A stretch of 18,989 nt of DNA from Thermomicrobiales bacterium (lineage in GTDB: Bacteria; Chloroflexota; Chloroflexia; Thermomicrobiales; UBA6265), in contig JAWKPF010000052.1 of assembly GCA_041390825.1 (NCBI GenBank), positions 1 to 18,989 of the forward strand. Direction: 5' to 3'. The notes below the pieces were generated by a model that saw only the letters and a list, made by a program, of their open reading frames with translations, was not told where the DNA came from and made no database searches. Shown one piece after another: positions 7,537-14,650 of the stretch. How positions within the stretch are numbered: the stretch's first letter is position 1; each line of letters starts with the position of its first letter. The position numbers and the translations under genes were made by a program.

Positions 7537-9174
7537 TCAGTCAGAAAAGAACCGGTTGTACTCGGCGCCGGTTTCGAAACGGATGCCCTGCGCTATTCCG
7601 TCGATGATCGGCGTGAAGGCGAGCCAGTCGAAACTCGGCGGCTCTGCTCCAACCCGAAATCCGTCATCCTCCGGACGTAGCTCGTTCCCGTGGCCGTAGC
7701 TATCGAACAAGTAGAGCCTTCCGTCGCGGAGCACGACGCGCAGCGCCGGATACCACGGATTGTAGGATCGATAGAACCCGGTGAACCCCTCCCATTCGGG
7801 TGGATAAGAAGGCGATTCGGGAAGCTGCGCGCCCAACCGCGCAAAGGTCTCGCCGCCGTGGTGGAGTGTCACGATCGGGCCAGGTGCGTCGTCGTCTTCC
7901 ACAGATGTATCGCGCACGGCTTCCAGGAGGAACCGGTCCCAGTCGGAATGCCCAACCGTCAGGGAATCGTTCGAGCGCCGGGAGGGGCGTTGGAGCGGGA
8001 TTCGGTCATCGCCTTCGATCAGTGTCAACCCATCCTCGGCCAGGACGATCTCGATCTGCCGCCCGGCCGAATGCCATTCGCCCGCCCACGCATCCGCGCC
8101 GTCATACGAGCGCAGTGTTTCTGATGAGAGCTCAGGCAACGGGGCTCCGTCGATGGAGGCGACGACCAGCTTCCGCAGATCGTTGGTCATCATGTAGTCC
8201 GGCACCGCGCCATTGGCCAGCATCACGACGCAGATGCCGTTGGCGATATCGACCAGCAGATCGGATTCGTACCCGACCATATCGCCACCGTGACCGAGGA
8301 AAACCACCTCGCCCGAATCCTCATCCGTCCCCCAATAGAGACCGTAGCCATACTCCTCCTCGGCTGCCGGATCGGGAAGCCGGGCAGGATCGACCATGGC
8401 ACGCAGTTGCTCCGGGGTCAGCACCGGGGACGTCTCGCCATTCCAGGTGCGAAGCAGGAATTCGGCGTAGCCGAGCATGTCCGAGATGTCCATCACGATG
8501 CTCCCCGCGCCGGAGGAGGTTTCCATCCAGGTGGCGGGATAGACCGGATCGCCGCTGCGCCAGGGCCGATCGTCGAACTGCCGCTTGTAGCCCATCGCCA
8601 GGGCGGACCGTTGGCTCGTGGTCACCGAGGCAGTGGAGGTGGCGAATCCCAGCGGCGCGAGCACCCGCTCGGTCAATATGCGGTCGAACGATTGCCCGGT
8701 GACCGCCTCGGCCAGCACCCCGAGCAGGCTGTAGCCAACATCGGAGTAGTGCCAATACGCACCGGGAGCCGCGACTCGCACATTGCGTAGCTCCCAGAGC
8801 TCCCAGAGGCTATCGGGCCGGTGGGCAAACCCGGTGGGAAGCCCGGCGGTGTGGCAGAGCAGGTGGTGCGCGGTGATCGGCGCATGCTCGGAGCGGACCG
8901 CGAACCAGGGCAGATAGTCGGTTATCGGCGCATGCAGGTCGATCTTGCCTTCGGCTTCGAGTTGCATGAAGACGATGCCGAGAGCGCACTTGCTGATCGA
9001 TCCGATCTCGAACAGGGTCTCGTCGCGCACCGGGAACTGGGCGTCGCAGTTTGCGAACCCATAGGTGCGCAGGATCCGCCGTCCGTCGCGAGTGGCGATG
9101 CCGATCGCCATGCCCTGCGCTTCGGATTCGGTCAGGGTGCGTTGCGCGATCGCGTCGATTCGGTCGAACAGCAT
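7537..9174 (-). CDS. Beta-lactamase-fold serine hydrolase (class C / PBP4*-like)
   Basis: This 545-residue member of the serine beta-lactamase-like family covers esterases, D-aminopeptidases and penicillin-binding relatives. The nucleophile motif SISK is at 59-62 (Ser59, Lys62). The second motif is YSD at 143-145, in place of the usual YxN, and the third is HGG at 295-297. No signal peptide is visible, so it may be cytoplasmic. About 200 residues follow the catalytic domain and look like a separate C-terminal beta-rich domain of unknown role. ATG 9174 is chosen over an in-frame GTG at 9186 because GGAG lies six bases before it. It starts 14 bases after the stop of the secreted-protein gene. 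The substrate is not predictable. Confidence 0.88.
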   Translation of the reverse strand: MLFDRIDAIAQRTLTESEAQGMAIGIATRDGRRILRTYGFANCDAQFPVRDETLFEIGSISKCALGIVFMQLEAEGKIDLHAPITDYLPWFAVRSEHAPITAHHLLCHTAGLPTGFAHRPDSLWELWELRNVRVAAPGAYWHYSDVGYSLLGVLAEAVTGQSFDRILTERVLAPLGFATSTASVTTSQRSALAMGYKRQFDDRPWRSGDPVYPATWMETSSGAGSIVMDISDMLGYAEFLLRTWNGETSPVLTPEQLRAMVDPARLPDPAAEEEYGYGLYWGTDEDSGEVVFLGHGGDMVGYESDLLVDIANGICVVMLANGAVPDYMMTNDLRKLVVASIDGAPLPELSSETLRSYDGADAWAGEWHSAGRQIEIVLAEDGLTLIEGDDRIPLQRPSRRSNDSLTVGHSDWDRFLLEAVRDTSVEDDDAPGPIVTLHHGGETFARLGAQLPESPSYPPEWEGFTGFYRSYNPWYPALRVVLRDGRLYLFDSYGHGNELRPEDDGFRVGAEPPSFDWLAFTPIIDGIAQGIRFETGAEYNRFFSD

Positions 9175-9188
9175 TGGGCGCTCCACGG

Positions 9189-9749
9189 TCAGCAGGCCGC
9201 GCGATGAATGGCGCCCAGCCCGGCGAAGGTAGCCTGTTCGGCGCGCGCCTCGGTCGTCATCTGGCCGGGTCCGCCGTAATCAGCGAATACGATGTTGATC
9301 GGGTTCGAGCGCTCGTAAATGCCACCGAATGCGCCGATGCCCTCCGAGAGCCGGTTCAGGAACGCGTGGCCGTAGATCTCGTTCATCAGCGTCGCGCTGG
9401 ACCAGTCGAGCTGGAACTCAGCACGTTCTTCGATGGGAATCGACGCGTAGAGCGACTGCGCCAGGGCGGCAATCGTTTCCGGGCCCCCGCAGTCGCGTGC
9501 CTTGTCCAAGCCATCGTTCGTCAGGAGAATCACGATGCCATCCGGCAGCGCGGTGACCGAGCCGATGTACTGGGCGCTGGGATCGTCGGGATCTGGGCAC
9601 GCCACATTTGGTCCGGAACCGCAATCGGCGGCGGGCGCATCTTGCGCGCGCACGAAACCCGGCCAGGAAAGCAGGAGCAATGCGCCCATCACCGCCAACA
9701 GGAGGGAGAAGAGCGTTGCGCGCAGGAACGGGGAAAGAACTGAACTCAT
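9189..9749 (-). CDS. Secreted protein of unknown function, four cysteines
   Basis: I do not recognise this 186-residue protein. It has a clear export signal: an Arg near the N-terminus, a hydrophobic stretch at about 12-30 and likely cleavage near VRAQDA (33-38). The mature chain has four cysteines (43, 51, 87, 186), the last being the C-terminal residue, which would allow two disulfides outside the cell. The segments IVILLTND (72-79) and INIVFADYGGPGQ (151-163) look like buried strands. ATG 9749 has only a weak GGGTGA upstream. It is followed closely by the serine hydrolase gene, so the two may be coexpressed. Upstream, a strong hairpin separates it from the exporter permease. Confidence 0.7.
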   Translation of the reverse strand: MSSVLSPFLRATLFSLLLAVMGALLLLSWPGFVRAQDAPAADCGSGPNVACPDPDDPSAQYIGSVTALPDGIVILLTNDGLDKARDCGGPETIAALAQSLYASIPIEERAEFQLDWSSATLMNEIYGHAFLNRLSEGIGAFGGIYERSNPINIVFADYGGPGQMTTEARAEQATFAGLGAIHRAAC

Positions 9750-9775
9750 CGATGATCACCCACGTTTCGAGAGAT

Positions 9776-9804
9776 GGGGAGCCTCGCATGACGCGAGGCT
9801 CCCC
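9776..9804 (-). terminator. 12-bp perfect hairpin after FtsX permease gene
   Basis: GGGGAGCCTCGC (9776-9787) and GCGAGGCTCCCC (9793-9804) form a perfect 12-bp stem with a five-base loop. It lies 27-55 bases beyond the stop of the exporter permease, in the 81-bp gap before the secreted-protein gene. No T-run follows on either strand. A terminator for the exporter transcript is the simplest reading; a leader structure for the next gene is the alternative. Confidence 0.6.
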
Positions 9805-9830
9805 GTCGAAGATACCGTATTGTGTCTTGT

Positions 9831-12806
9831 CTATTCGTATCTGAGCGCTTCGGCCGGGACGATGCGCGCGGCCTGCCGCGCCGGGAGCCAGGTGGTGATC
9901 AGGGAAGCGACCACCGCCAGCGCGAGCACGATGCCAATCGTGTTCCAGGGGACCGTGAAGTCGATCCCGCCCGTGGCGCCCATTTGATTTCCGGTCAGCA
10001 AGTTGCGCGCCAGCGCGATGCCCAGCACCGTTCCCGAAAGCACGCCCACTCCAACGATGAAGCCGGCTTCGATCAGGAACGACCAGGAGACCATGCCGCG
10101 TTGGAACCCAATCGCGCGCAGAACGCCGATCTGCTGGCGACGCTCGATCACGTTTCGGAACGAGATCACGCCGATGGCCGCGATACCGACGATCAGTCCA
10201 AGGGCCATGAACGATTCCAGGATGCGGAAGAACCCCGCGTTTTCCTCCTGATCGTCGTGCAGCTGCTCCTGGATCGAGATCGCCTTGACGCCGCTCGAAA
10301 GGAGCACGGACTGGATGTCGCGCGCCGTCTCGGCTGCCTGATCGGGGTCGGAGACCTTGATCAGATAGCGGGTGTCGATCTCGTCGCCCAAGATCGGTGC
10401 TGCGGTCGCGTCGCTGGTGTAGATGCCGACGAAGTCCGAGAGCTTCGGCGAAATGACCCCAATGATGCGCACGGTCTGTGGTGTCCCGTCCCCATTGCGA
10501 ACTTGCAGTTCGACCGGGGCGAACCCTTGCTCGTCGGCCTCGATGCCATCGAACAGCTTCGCCAGATTCGGATCGTCCATTCCGCTGGGGATGAAACCAT
10601 CGACCACGGCCACGCCAGGTTCGCTGCGTAGCGCTTCGACAATGGCCGCATCGCTTTCATATCCCGCGGCCCGTCCGATGAATACCCACTCGGCGCCGTC
10701 GATGTACGCCTCGTCCATGCCGCTGAAATCGACCCCGTACCAGGAGGAATCGCCGGGCTGCGCCACCTGGCCGTCGGCAGTAGTCGATTGGACGCCAATG
10801 TCGACGATGGTCGAGGAATCGATGCCACCCTGGGCAAGCGTCGACTCCAGATTGGGAACAGGGTCTTTGTCGCCCGTGGCTGCCTCGATATCCCAACCGG
10901 CGCCGGCAGCGTCGCTCAGGAACGCGCGCTCGAAGTTGAGATTGATGGTGGCGATCAACACCAGCGAGAAAACGATCAAGCTGAACATGGCGATGGTCAT
11001 GCCGGTGCGGCTGCGGGCCGCGCCCGGATAGGCGACGCCCAGCTTGAGCGCGGCGCCCCGCGAGCGGAAGACCGAGCCAAGCCGCGACACCAGCCCGAGC
11101 AGCGCGCGATCGTTCTGCATGATGACCAGCGTGGCCGAGATGACGAGGAAGATGCCGGAGACGAAGAACATCTCGAAGTTGCCTTCGTACTCGCCGAAGA
11201 TGCGGGTGAACTGATCGTCCGGCAGCAACCAGAAGACGAGCAGCAACACCCCGGCGCCGGTGAAGGCGATACGGCCGGGAAGGCCAACCTGCCGCAGGAT
11301 CAGCGCGACGGCGAGGATCAACAGACTGATTCCGGTGGTGAACGGCATAGCCGACCCGGACGAGACGCCCTGCATGGTCAACAGCACGCCACCAGCCAGC
11401 AGCAATCCCTGCCAGAGGAAGGTTTTCCACGAACGCCGCCGATGCGAGGCATCGGGCAAGTCACGCACAGCCGCGACGATGTTGAGCCGGCTGATCCGCC
11501 ATGAGGAGATCACGACCGCCAGGAAGGTGATCACCACACCCAGGCAGTACCCGGCGATGACGCTGGTGGCCGAGATCGAGGTTTCGACATGCGCGTACTT
11601 TCCGAAGACCGAGGCAAACGAGCGCGCGATGGCATGAGCAACACCCACGCCGAGGGCGGAGCCCACGAGACCGGCGAGCAGCGCGTACAACGCTCCTTCG
11701 CTCATGAACTGCTGCACCAGCGAGCTGCGCTGCGCGCCAACTGCCCGCGCCATGCCCATCTCCGAGCGGCGCTCGGCCGCCAGCATGGTGAAGATCAGCA
11801 GGATGAGCAGGATTCCAGCCGAGATCGAGAAGAGCCCTACCACCAGGAAGAGCCCGGTGAAGACACTGGCGATCTCATTGGCGATGTCGAGCCACCCCTG
11901 CTTGAGTGAATTGATGGTCAACCCGAGCGAATCGACCGCAGGCCGCAGGGCCTTCTTGACCGCGTCATCCCGGTCGAGTCCATCCTCGACGCCACCCGTG
12001 TTCGAGAGCGCAATCCCGCTGATCTGCCCGTCCATGCCGGTCAGCTCTTGCAACGCGCCGAGGGTCATCGCCATTCCGGCGATCTCTTCACCGGTTTCGT
12101 TGTCGCGGCGCATCCCGGAGAGATAGCTGTTTTCCGCGATCGCGGCGATGGTGAATGTCTGGCTGGATCCGTTGGTGAAGAGTTCCACCTGATCGCCGGA
12201 AGCGGCGCCCAGCTCATCAGCGGCAGACTGGCTCAGCACCACCGAACCAGCAGGCAAACTGGCGAGATCGATCGTATCGCCATTCGTGGCGGTCAACCCG
12301 CCCACCGAACCGACCGTCGCGGGATCGAGCCCAACGGCGACCAGTTCCGGCGACCCGATGCCACTTGCCAGTTCGCGCGCGGAAACCCGGCGTTCCAGCA
12401 TGGGGCTGGCGCCGTCGATCAACTCTTCACCGTCGATGGTGGGCTGGAGTTCGGTCCAGGCTGTGGCCGGGATCGTGGAGGTAAAGCTGTTGCCATCGAG
12501 CTCTTCGTCGATCGGATTGGCAACGAATTGATCGATCGTCCCAAGCTGCCCGTAGACCTCAGAAGTCATCGAGCCATTGACCGTATCGCCCGTGCCGAGC
12601 GCAGCAGTGACGATCAGGGTACTCAACATCAGTCCAAAGACGATCAGCGCAGTTTGCGCCTTGCGGCGAGGAATATTGCGGGCGCCAATGCGGAAGATCA
12701 CGCGGCGGCGCAGGTAGACCCAGGCAACCGAGAGCAAACTCAGGACGAGCATTGCCGCCAGTACCAGCACGATAGTCGACATAGGAATTCCGAATAGCTC
12801 AGTCAT
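9831..12806 (-). CDS. FtsX/MacB-type ABC exporter permease, two FtsX domains
   Basis: This 991-residue membrane protein is the permease of an ABC exporter or lipid/peptide-handling system of the MacB/LolC superfamily. The first transmembrane helix is at about 11-31, a second N-terminal helix at about 53-70, and a large extracytoplasmic domain follows at about 75-310. The first FtsX domain is at about 315-448, with the coupling segment ERRSEMGMARAVGAQ (345-359). Further helices lie at about 463-480, 490-505, 515-528 and 548-563. A second MacB-like half then begins with RTGMTIAMFSLIVFSLVLIA (600-619). It has another extracytoplasmic domain and a C-terminal FtsX domain containing ERRQQIGVLRAIGFQ, and ends in PAEALRYE as family members often do. 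ATG 12806 has AGAGGA about eight bases upstream. The substrate is unknown. Confidence 0.92.
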   Translation of the reverse strand: MTELFGIPMSTIVLVLAAMLVLSLLSVAWVYLRRRVIFRIGARNIPRRKAQTALIVFGLMLSTLIVTAALGTGDTVNGSMTSEVYGQLGTIDQFVANPIDEELDGNSFTSTIPATAWTELQPTIDGEELIDGASPMLERRVSARELASGIGSPELVAVGLDPATVGSVGGLTATNGDTIDLASLPAGSVVLSQSAADELGAASGDQVELFTNGSSQTFTIAAIAENSYLSGMRRDNETGEEIAGMAMTLGALQELTGMDGQISGIALSNTGGVEDGLDRDDAVKKALRPAVDSLGLTINSLKQGWLDIANEIASVFTGLFLVVGLFSISAGILLILLIFTMLAAERRSEMGMARAVGAQRSSLVQQFMSEGALYALLAGLVGSALGVGVAHAIARSFASVFGKYAHVETSISATSVIAGYCLGVVITFLAVVISSWRISRLNIVAAVRDLPDASHRRRSWKTFLWQGLLLAGGVLLTMQGVSSGSAMPFTTGISLLILAVALILRQVGLPGRIAFTGAGVLLLVFWLLPDDQFTRIFGEYEGNFEMFFVSGIFLVISATLVIMQNDRALLGLVSRLGSVFRSRGAALKLGVAYPGAARSRTGMTIAMFSLIVFSLVLIATINLNFERAFLSDAAGAGWDIEAATGDKDPVPNLESTLAQGGIDSSTIVDIGVQSTTADGQVAQPGDSSWYGVDFSGMDEAYIDGAEWVFIGRAAGYESDAAIVEALRSEPGVAVVDGFIPSGMDDPNLAKLFDGIEADEQGFAPVELQVRNGDGTPQTVRIIGVISPKLSDFVGIYTSDATAAPILGDEIDTRYLIKVSDPDQAAETARDIQSVLLSSGVKAISIQEQLHDDQEENAGFFRILESFMALGLIVGIAAIGVISFRNVIERRQQIGVLRAIGFQRGMVSWSFLIEAGFIVGVGVLSGTVLGIALARNLLTGNQMGATGGIDFTVPWNTIGIVLALAVVASLITTWLPARQAARIVPAEALRYE

Positions 12807-12829
12807 GTTGGATGTCCTCTACCTTGTGT

Positions 12830-12926
12830 GGAAATAGGAAATGGGAAATAGGAAATGGAACAGTGTTGGGAGAACGGTGGGAGCGAGGCTGTTGGATCTA
12901 TTTCCTATTTCCTATCTCCCATTTCC
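12830..12926. repeat. Inverted pair of 4x heptanucleotide arrays
   Basis: Left arm 12830-12857 is four copies of GGAAATR (GGAAATA, GGAAATG, GGAAATA, GGAAATG). Right arm 12899-12926 is four copies of the complement (TATTTCC, TATTTCC, TATCTCC, CATTTCC). The arms match at 24 of 28 positions and enclose 41 bases. All differences are A/G, so several would be G-U wobbles in RNA. The structure fills most of the 125-bp gap between the exporter ATPase and permease genes, ending six bases after the ATPase stop. One strand of each arm is almost all purine. Confidence 0.85.
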
Positions 12927-12931
12927 GCTCG

Positions 12932-13732
12932 TCAAACCGCCAACGCGCCCACCGGCTGATAGGTCTCCCGGGTGACGCCGACCGGAGCGAACCGATCGCG
13001 CACGATGGCGGTGGCAGCGGCCGGTTCGATCAATCCGTCGCGCATGCGCACGATCCGGTCGCAACGATCGCCGATGGTCTGATCGTGAGTAACGATCACC
13101 GTGGTCAGACCGGTCTGCAGATTGAGCGCGCGCAGCAGGCTGATGATGTCGTCAGCGGTATGTGAGTCGAGCGCGCCGGTTGGTTCGTCGGCCCAAACGA
13201 TTGCCGGGTTGTTGACCAGCGAGCGGGCGATCGTGACACGCTGGCGTTGTCCGCCGGACATCTCTGCTGGGCGGTGATTCGCCCAATCGGAGAGTCCGAC
13301 CTTCGCCAACGCCTCTTCCGCTTTCCCACGCGCCTCCGACGGCTTCACACCCGAAACGAGCAAGGGAAGCTCGACATTCTCGACCGCGCTCAGCACCGGC
13401 AGGAGGTTGTACACCTGAAAGATGAACCCCATGCGGTGCGCGCGGTAGCGGGTCCGTTTCTTGTCCCCCATCTTCGCCAGGTCGTTGCCGTCCAGAATGA
13501 TCTGTCCGCTATCGACACTGTCCAGCCCCGACAGACAGTTGAGCAGCGTGGTCTTGCCACACCCGGACGGACCCATGACCGCCACCATCTCGCCCCGTTG
13601 GACTGAAAAGTCGATTTGTTTGAGGGCTTCCACCTTGGCGGAGCCGGTGTCGTACGTTTTGACTACGTGCGACGCCTGAATGATGGCGCCATCGATGGGG
13701 ACAATCGGTTGGTTTCGTTTCCAGAATCGCAT
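12932..13732 (-). CDS. LolD/MacB-type ABC exporter ATP-binding protein
   Basis: This 266-residue cytoplasmic ATPase partners the FtsX-type permease encoded next. Walker A GPSGCGKTT is at 54-62, the Q-loop Gln at 106, the signature MSGGQRQR at 158-165, Walker B IVWADEPT at 178-185 and the switch His at 216 (VTHD). The VYNLLPVLSAVENVELPLL segment (107-125) is typical of the LolD/MacB/FtsE group. It has a longer N-terminus (about 15 residues) and a C-terminal tail (about 30 residues) beyond the core. ATG 13732 has GAGGTGA six bases upstream. Within the 5' leader, two AAGCGAA heptamers sit ten bases apart (minus strand, 13764-13748). It is the first gene of the exporter transcript, divergent from the two-component genes. 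Confidence 0.93.
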   Translation of the reverse strand: MRFWKRNQPIVPIDGAIIQASHVVKTYDTGSAKVEALKQIDFSVQRGEMVAVMGPSGCGKTTLLNCLSGLDSVDSGQIILDGNDLAKMGDKKRTRYRAHRMGFIFQVYNLLPVLSAVENVELPLLVSGVKPSEARGKAEEALAKVGLSDWANHRPAEMSGGQRQRVTIARSLVNNPAIVWADEPTGALDSHTADDIISLLRALNLQTGLTTVIVTHDQTIGDRCDRIVRMRDGLIEPAAATAIVRDRFAPVGVTRETYQPVGALAV

Positions 13733-13794
13733 TTGGATTCACCTCACTTCGCTTCAATTCGCTTATGGCCGCTCCTCGTGTCGACCCACCATCG

Positions 13795-13822
13795 ATGCTA
13801 GGGAACGTTGCTCAACAGGCAA
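13795..13822 (-). promoter_or_regulatory. Candidate promoter of exporter operon
   Basis: On the minus strand TTGCCT (13822-13817) and TAGCAT (13800-13795) are 16 bases apart, each matching four of six consensus bases. Transcription would start near 13788, leaving a leader of about 55 bases. A CTCAAC copy falls in the spacer, and the paired CCTCAAC repeats lie just upstream of the -35, a fitting place for activation by the neighbouring regulator. Confidence 0.45.
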
Positions 13823-13850
13823 TTGGCGCAAACCTCAACAGTTCCTCAAC
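13811..13850. promoter_or_regulatory. Candidate OmpR/PhoB-type binding site (CCTCAAC direct repeats)
   Basis: CCTCAAC occurs at 13833-13839 and 13844-13850: identical 7-bp direct repeats separated by four bases, an 11-bp period. A third copy of the core, CTCAAC, is at 13811-13816. Winged-helix regulators of the OmpR/PhoB family typically bind head-to-tail dimers to such repeats. The site is between the response regulator gene and the exporter genes, so it may control both. Confidence 0.5.
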
Positions 13851-13886
13851 GGCCGATAGCCATTCGGTCAGATGCGCGAAATGGGC

Positions 13887-13915
13887 TTGGAAAGTGCAAA
13901 TTCCCCTTCGATAAT
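13887..13915 (+). promoter_or_regulatory. Candidate promoter of two-component operon
   Basis: TTGGAA (13887-13892, four of six) and GATAAT (13910-13915, five of six) are 17 bases apart, the best promoter match in the window. Transcription would begin near 13922, giving a leader of about 33 bases to the ATG at 13955. This also argues against the longer open frame that starts at 13808. Confidence 0.6.
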
Positions 13916-13954
13916 GGGCGCACAGGCGGAATTCGCCGCCAGATGAGATCTCGC

Positions 13955-14650
13955 ATGAGCGACGAACGCACCACTGTCCTTGTCGTAGACGACGAACCCG
14001 AGATCGTCTTACTGATGAGCGACTTTCTGCGCGCCGAGGGCTACCAGGTGGTGACGGCCAGCGACGGCTCCGAAGCCCTGACCGCGCTGCAACGACAGCC
14101 GGTGCACTGCATGCTGCTGGACATCATGATGCCGGGCATGTCCGGCTTCGATCTGCTGCGCACCGTGCGGGAGCGCGGTGACATACCCGTGCTCATCCTG
14201 AGCGCGCGCATGGACGACAGCGACAAGATTCGCGGGCTTGGACTCGGGGCCGATGACTACATCGTGAAATCGGCCACCCCGGCCGAGGTGGTGGCGCGGG
14301 TGAAAGCCGTCTTGCGACGTTCACGTCCCAGCACGGTTCCGGCACGCAAGACTCTGGAGTTCGATCACCTGTCCATCGACGTCCAGGCCCGTGAGGTGCG
14401 CCGGGATGGCCGGTTGGTTCCGCTCACCGCGCGAGAGTTCGATCTCCTCAAGCTTCTCGCCGAGCATCCGCGTCAGGTCTTCAGCCGCGACCAGCTTTTC
14501 GACCGCCTGTGGGATTCGTATGGCGACCAGCACACGGTAACGGTCCATATCGGCCGCTTGCGCGACAAGCTGGAACGCGATCCATCGCATCCCGAGCTGA
14601 TCGTGACGGTCTGGGGCGCCGGATACCGCTTCGACGGGCGGCCTGCCTGA
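13955..14650 (+). CDS. OmpR-family response regulator
   Basis: This 231-residue DNA-binding response regulator has a receiver domain at about 5-122 with acidic residues Asp12-Asp13, phospho-acceptor Asp56 (LLDIMMPG), Ser83 and Lys105. The usual Lys-Pro after strand 5 is Lys-Ser here (YIVKSATPAE), an uncommon change. The winged-helix output domain is at about 132-230, with LTAREFDLLKLLAEHP (157-172) and recognition helix VTVHIGRLRDKLE (195-207). The frame is open from 13808, but the extra part lies over the best promoter, so ATG 13955 (or ATG 13943) is preferred. Its TGA overlaps the kinase ATG, implying coupled translation. It probably regulates its own promoter and the divergent exporter. 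Confidence 0.93.
   Translation: MSDERTTVLVVDDEPEIVLLMSDFLRAEGYQVVTASDGSEALTALQRQPVHCMLLDIMMPGMSGFDLLRTVRERGDIPVLILSARMDDSDKIRGLGLGADDYIVKSATPAEVVARVKAVLRRSRPSTVPARKTLEFDHLSIDVQAREVRRDGRLVPLTAREFDLLKLLAEHPRQVFSRDQLFDRLWDSYGDQHTVTVHIGRLRDKLERDPSHPELIVTVWGAGYRFDGRPA

Noticed and set aside
13808..13954. 49-residue extension of the response regulator
   Set aside because: It overlaps the best promoter in the window and the CCTCAAC repeats, and the receiver domain begins normally from 13955.
14509..14649. Upstream extension of the histidine kinase
   Set aside because: It would overlap the regulator's DNA-binding domain by 140 bases; the TGATG overlap at 14648-14652 is the usual coupled arrangement.
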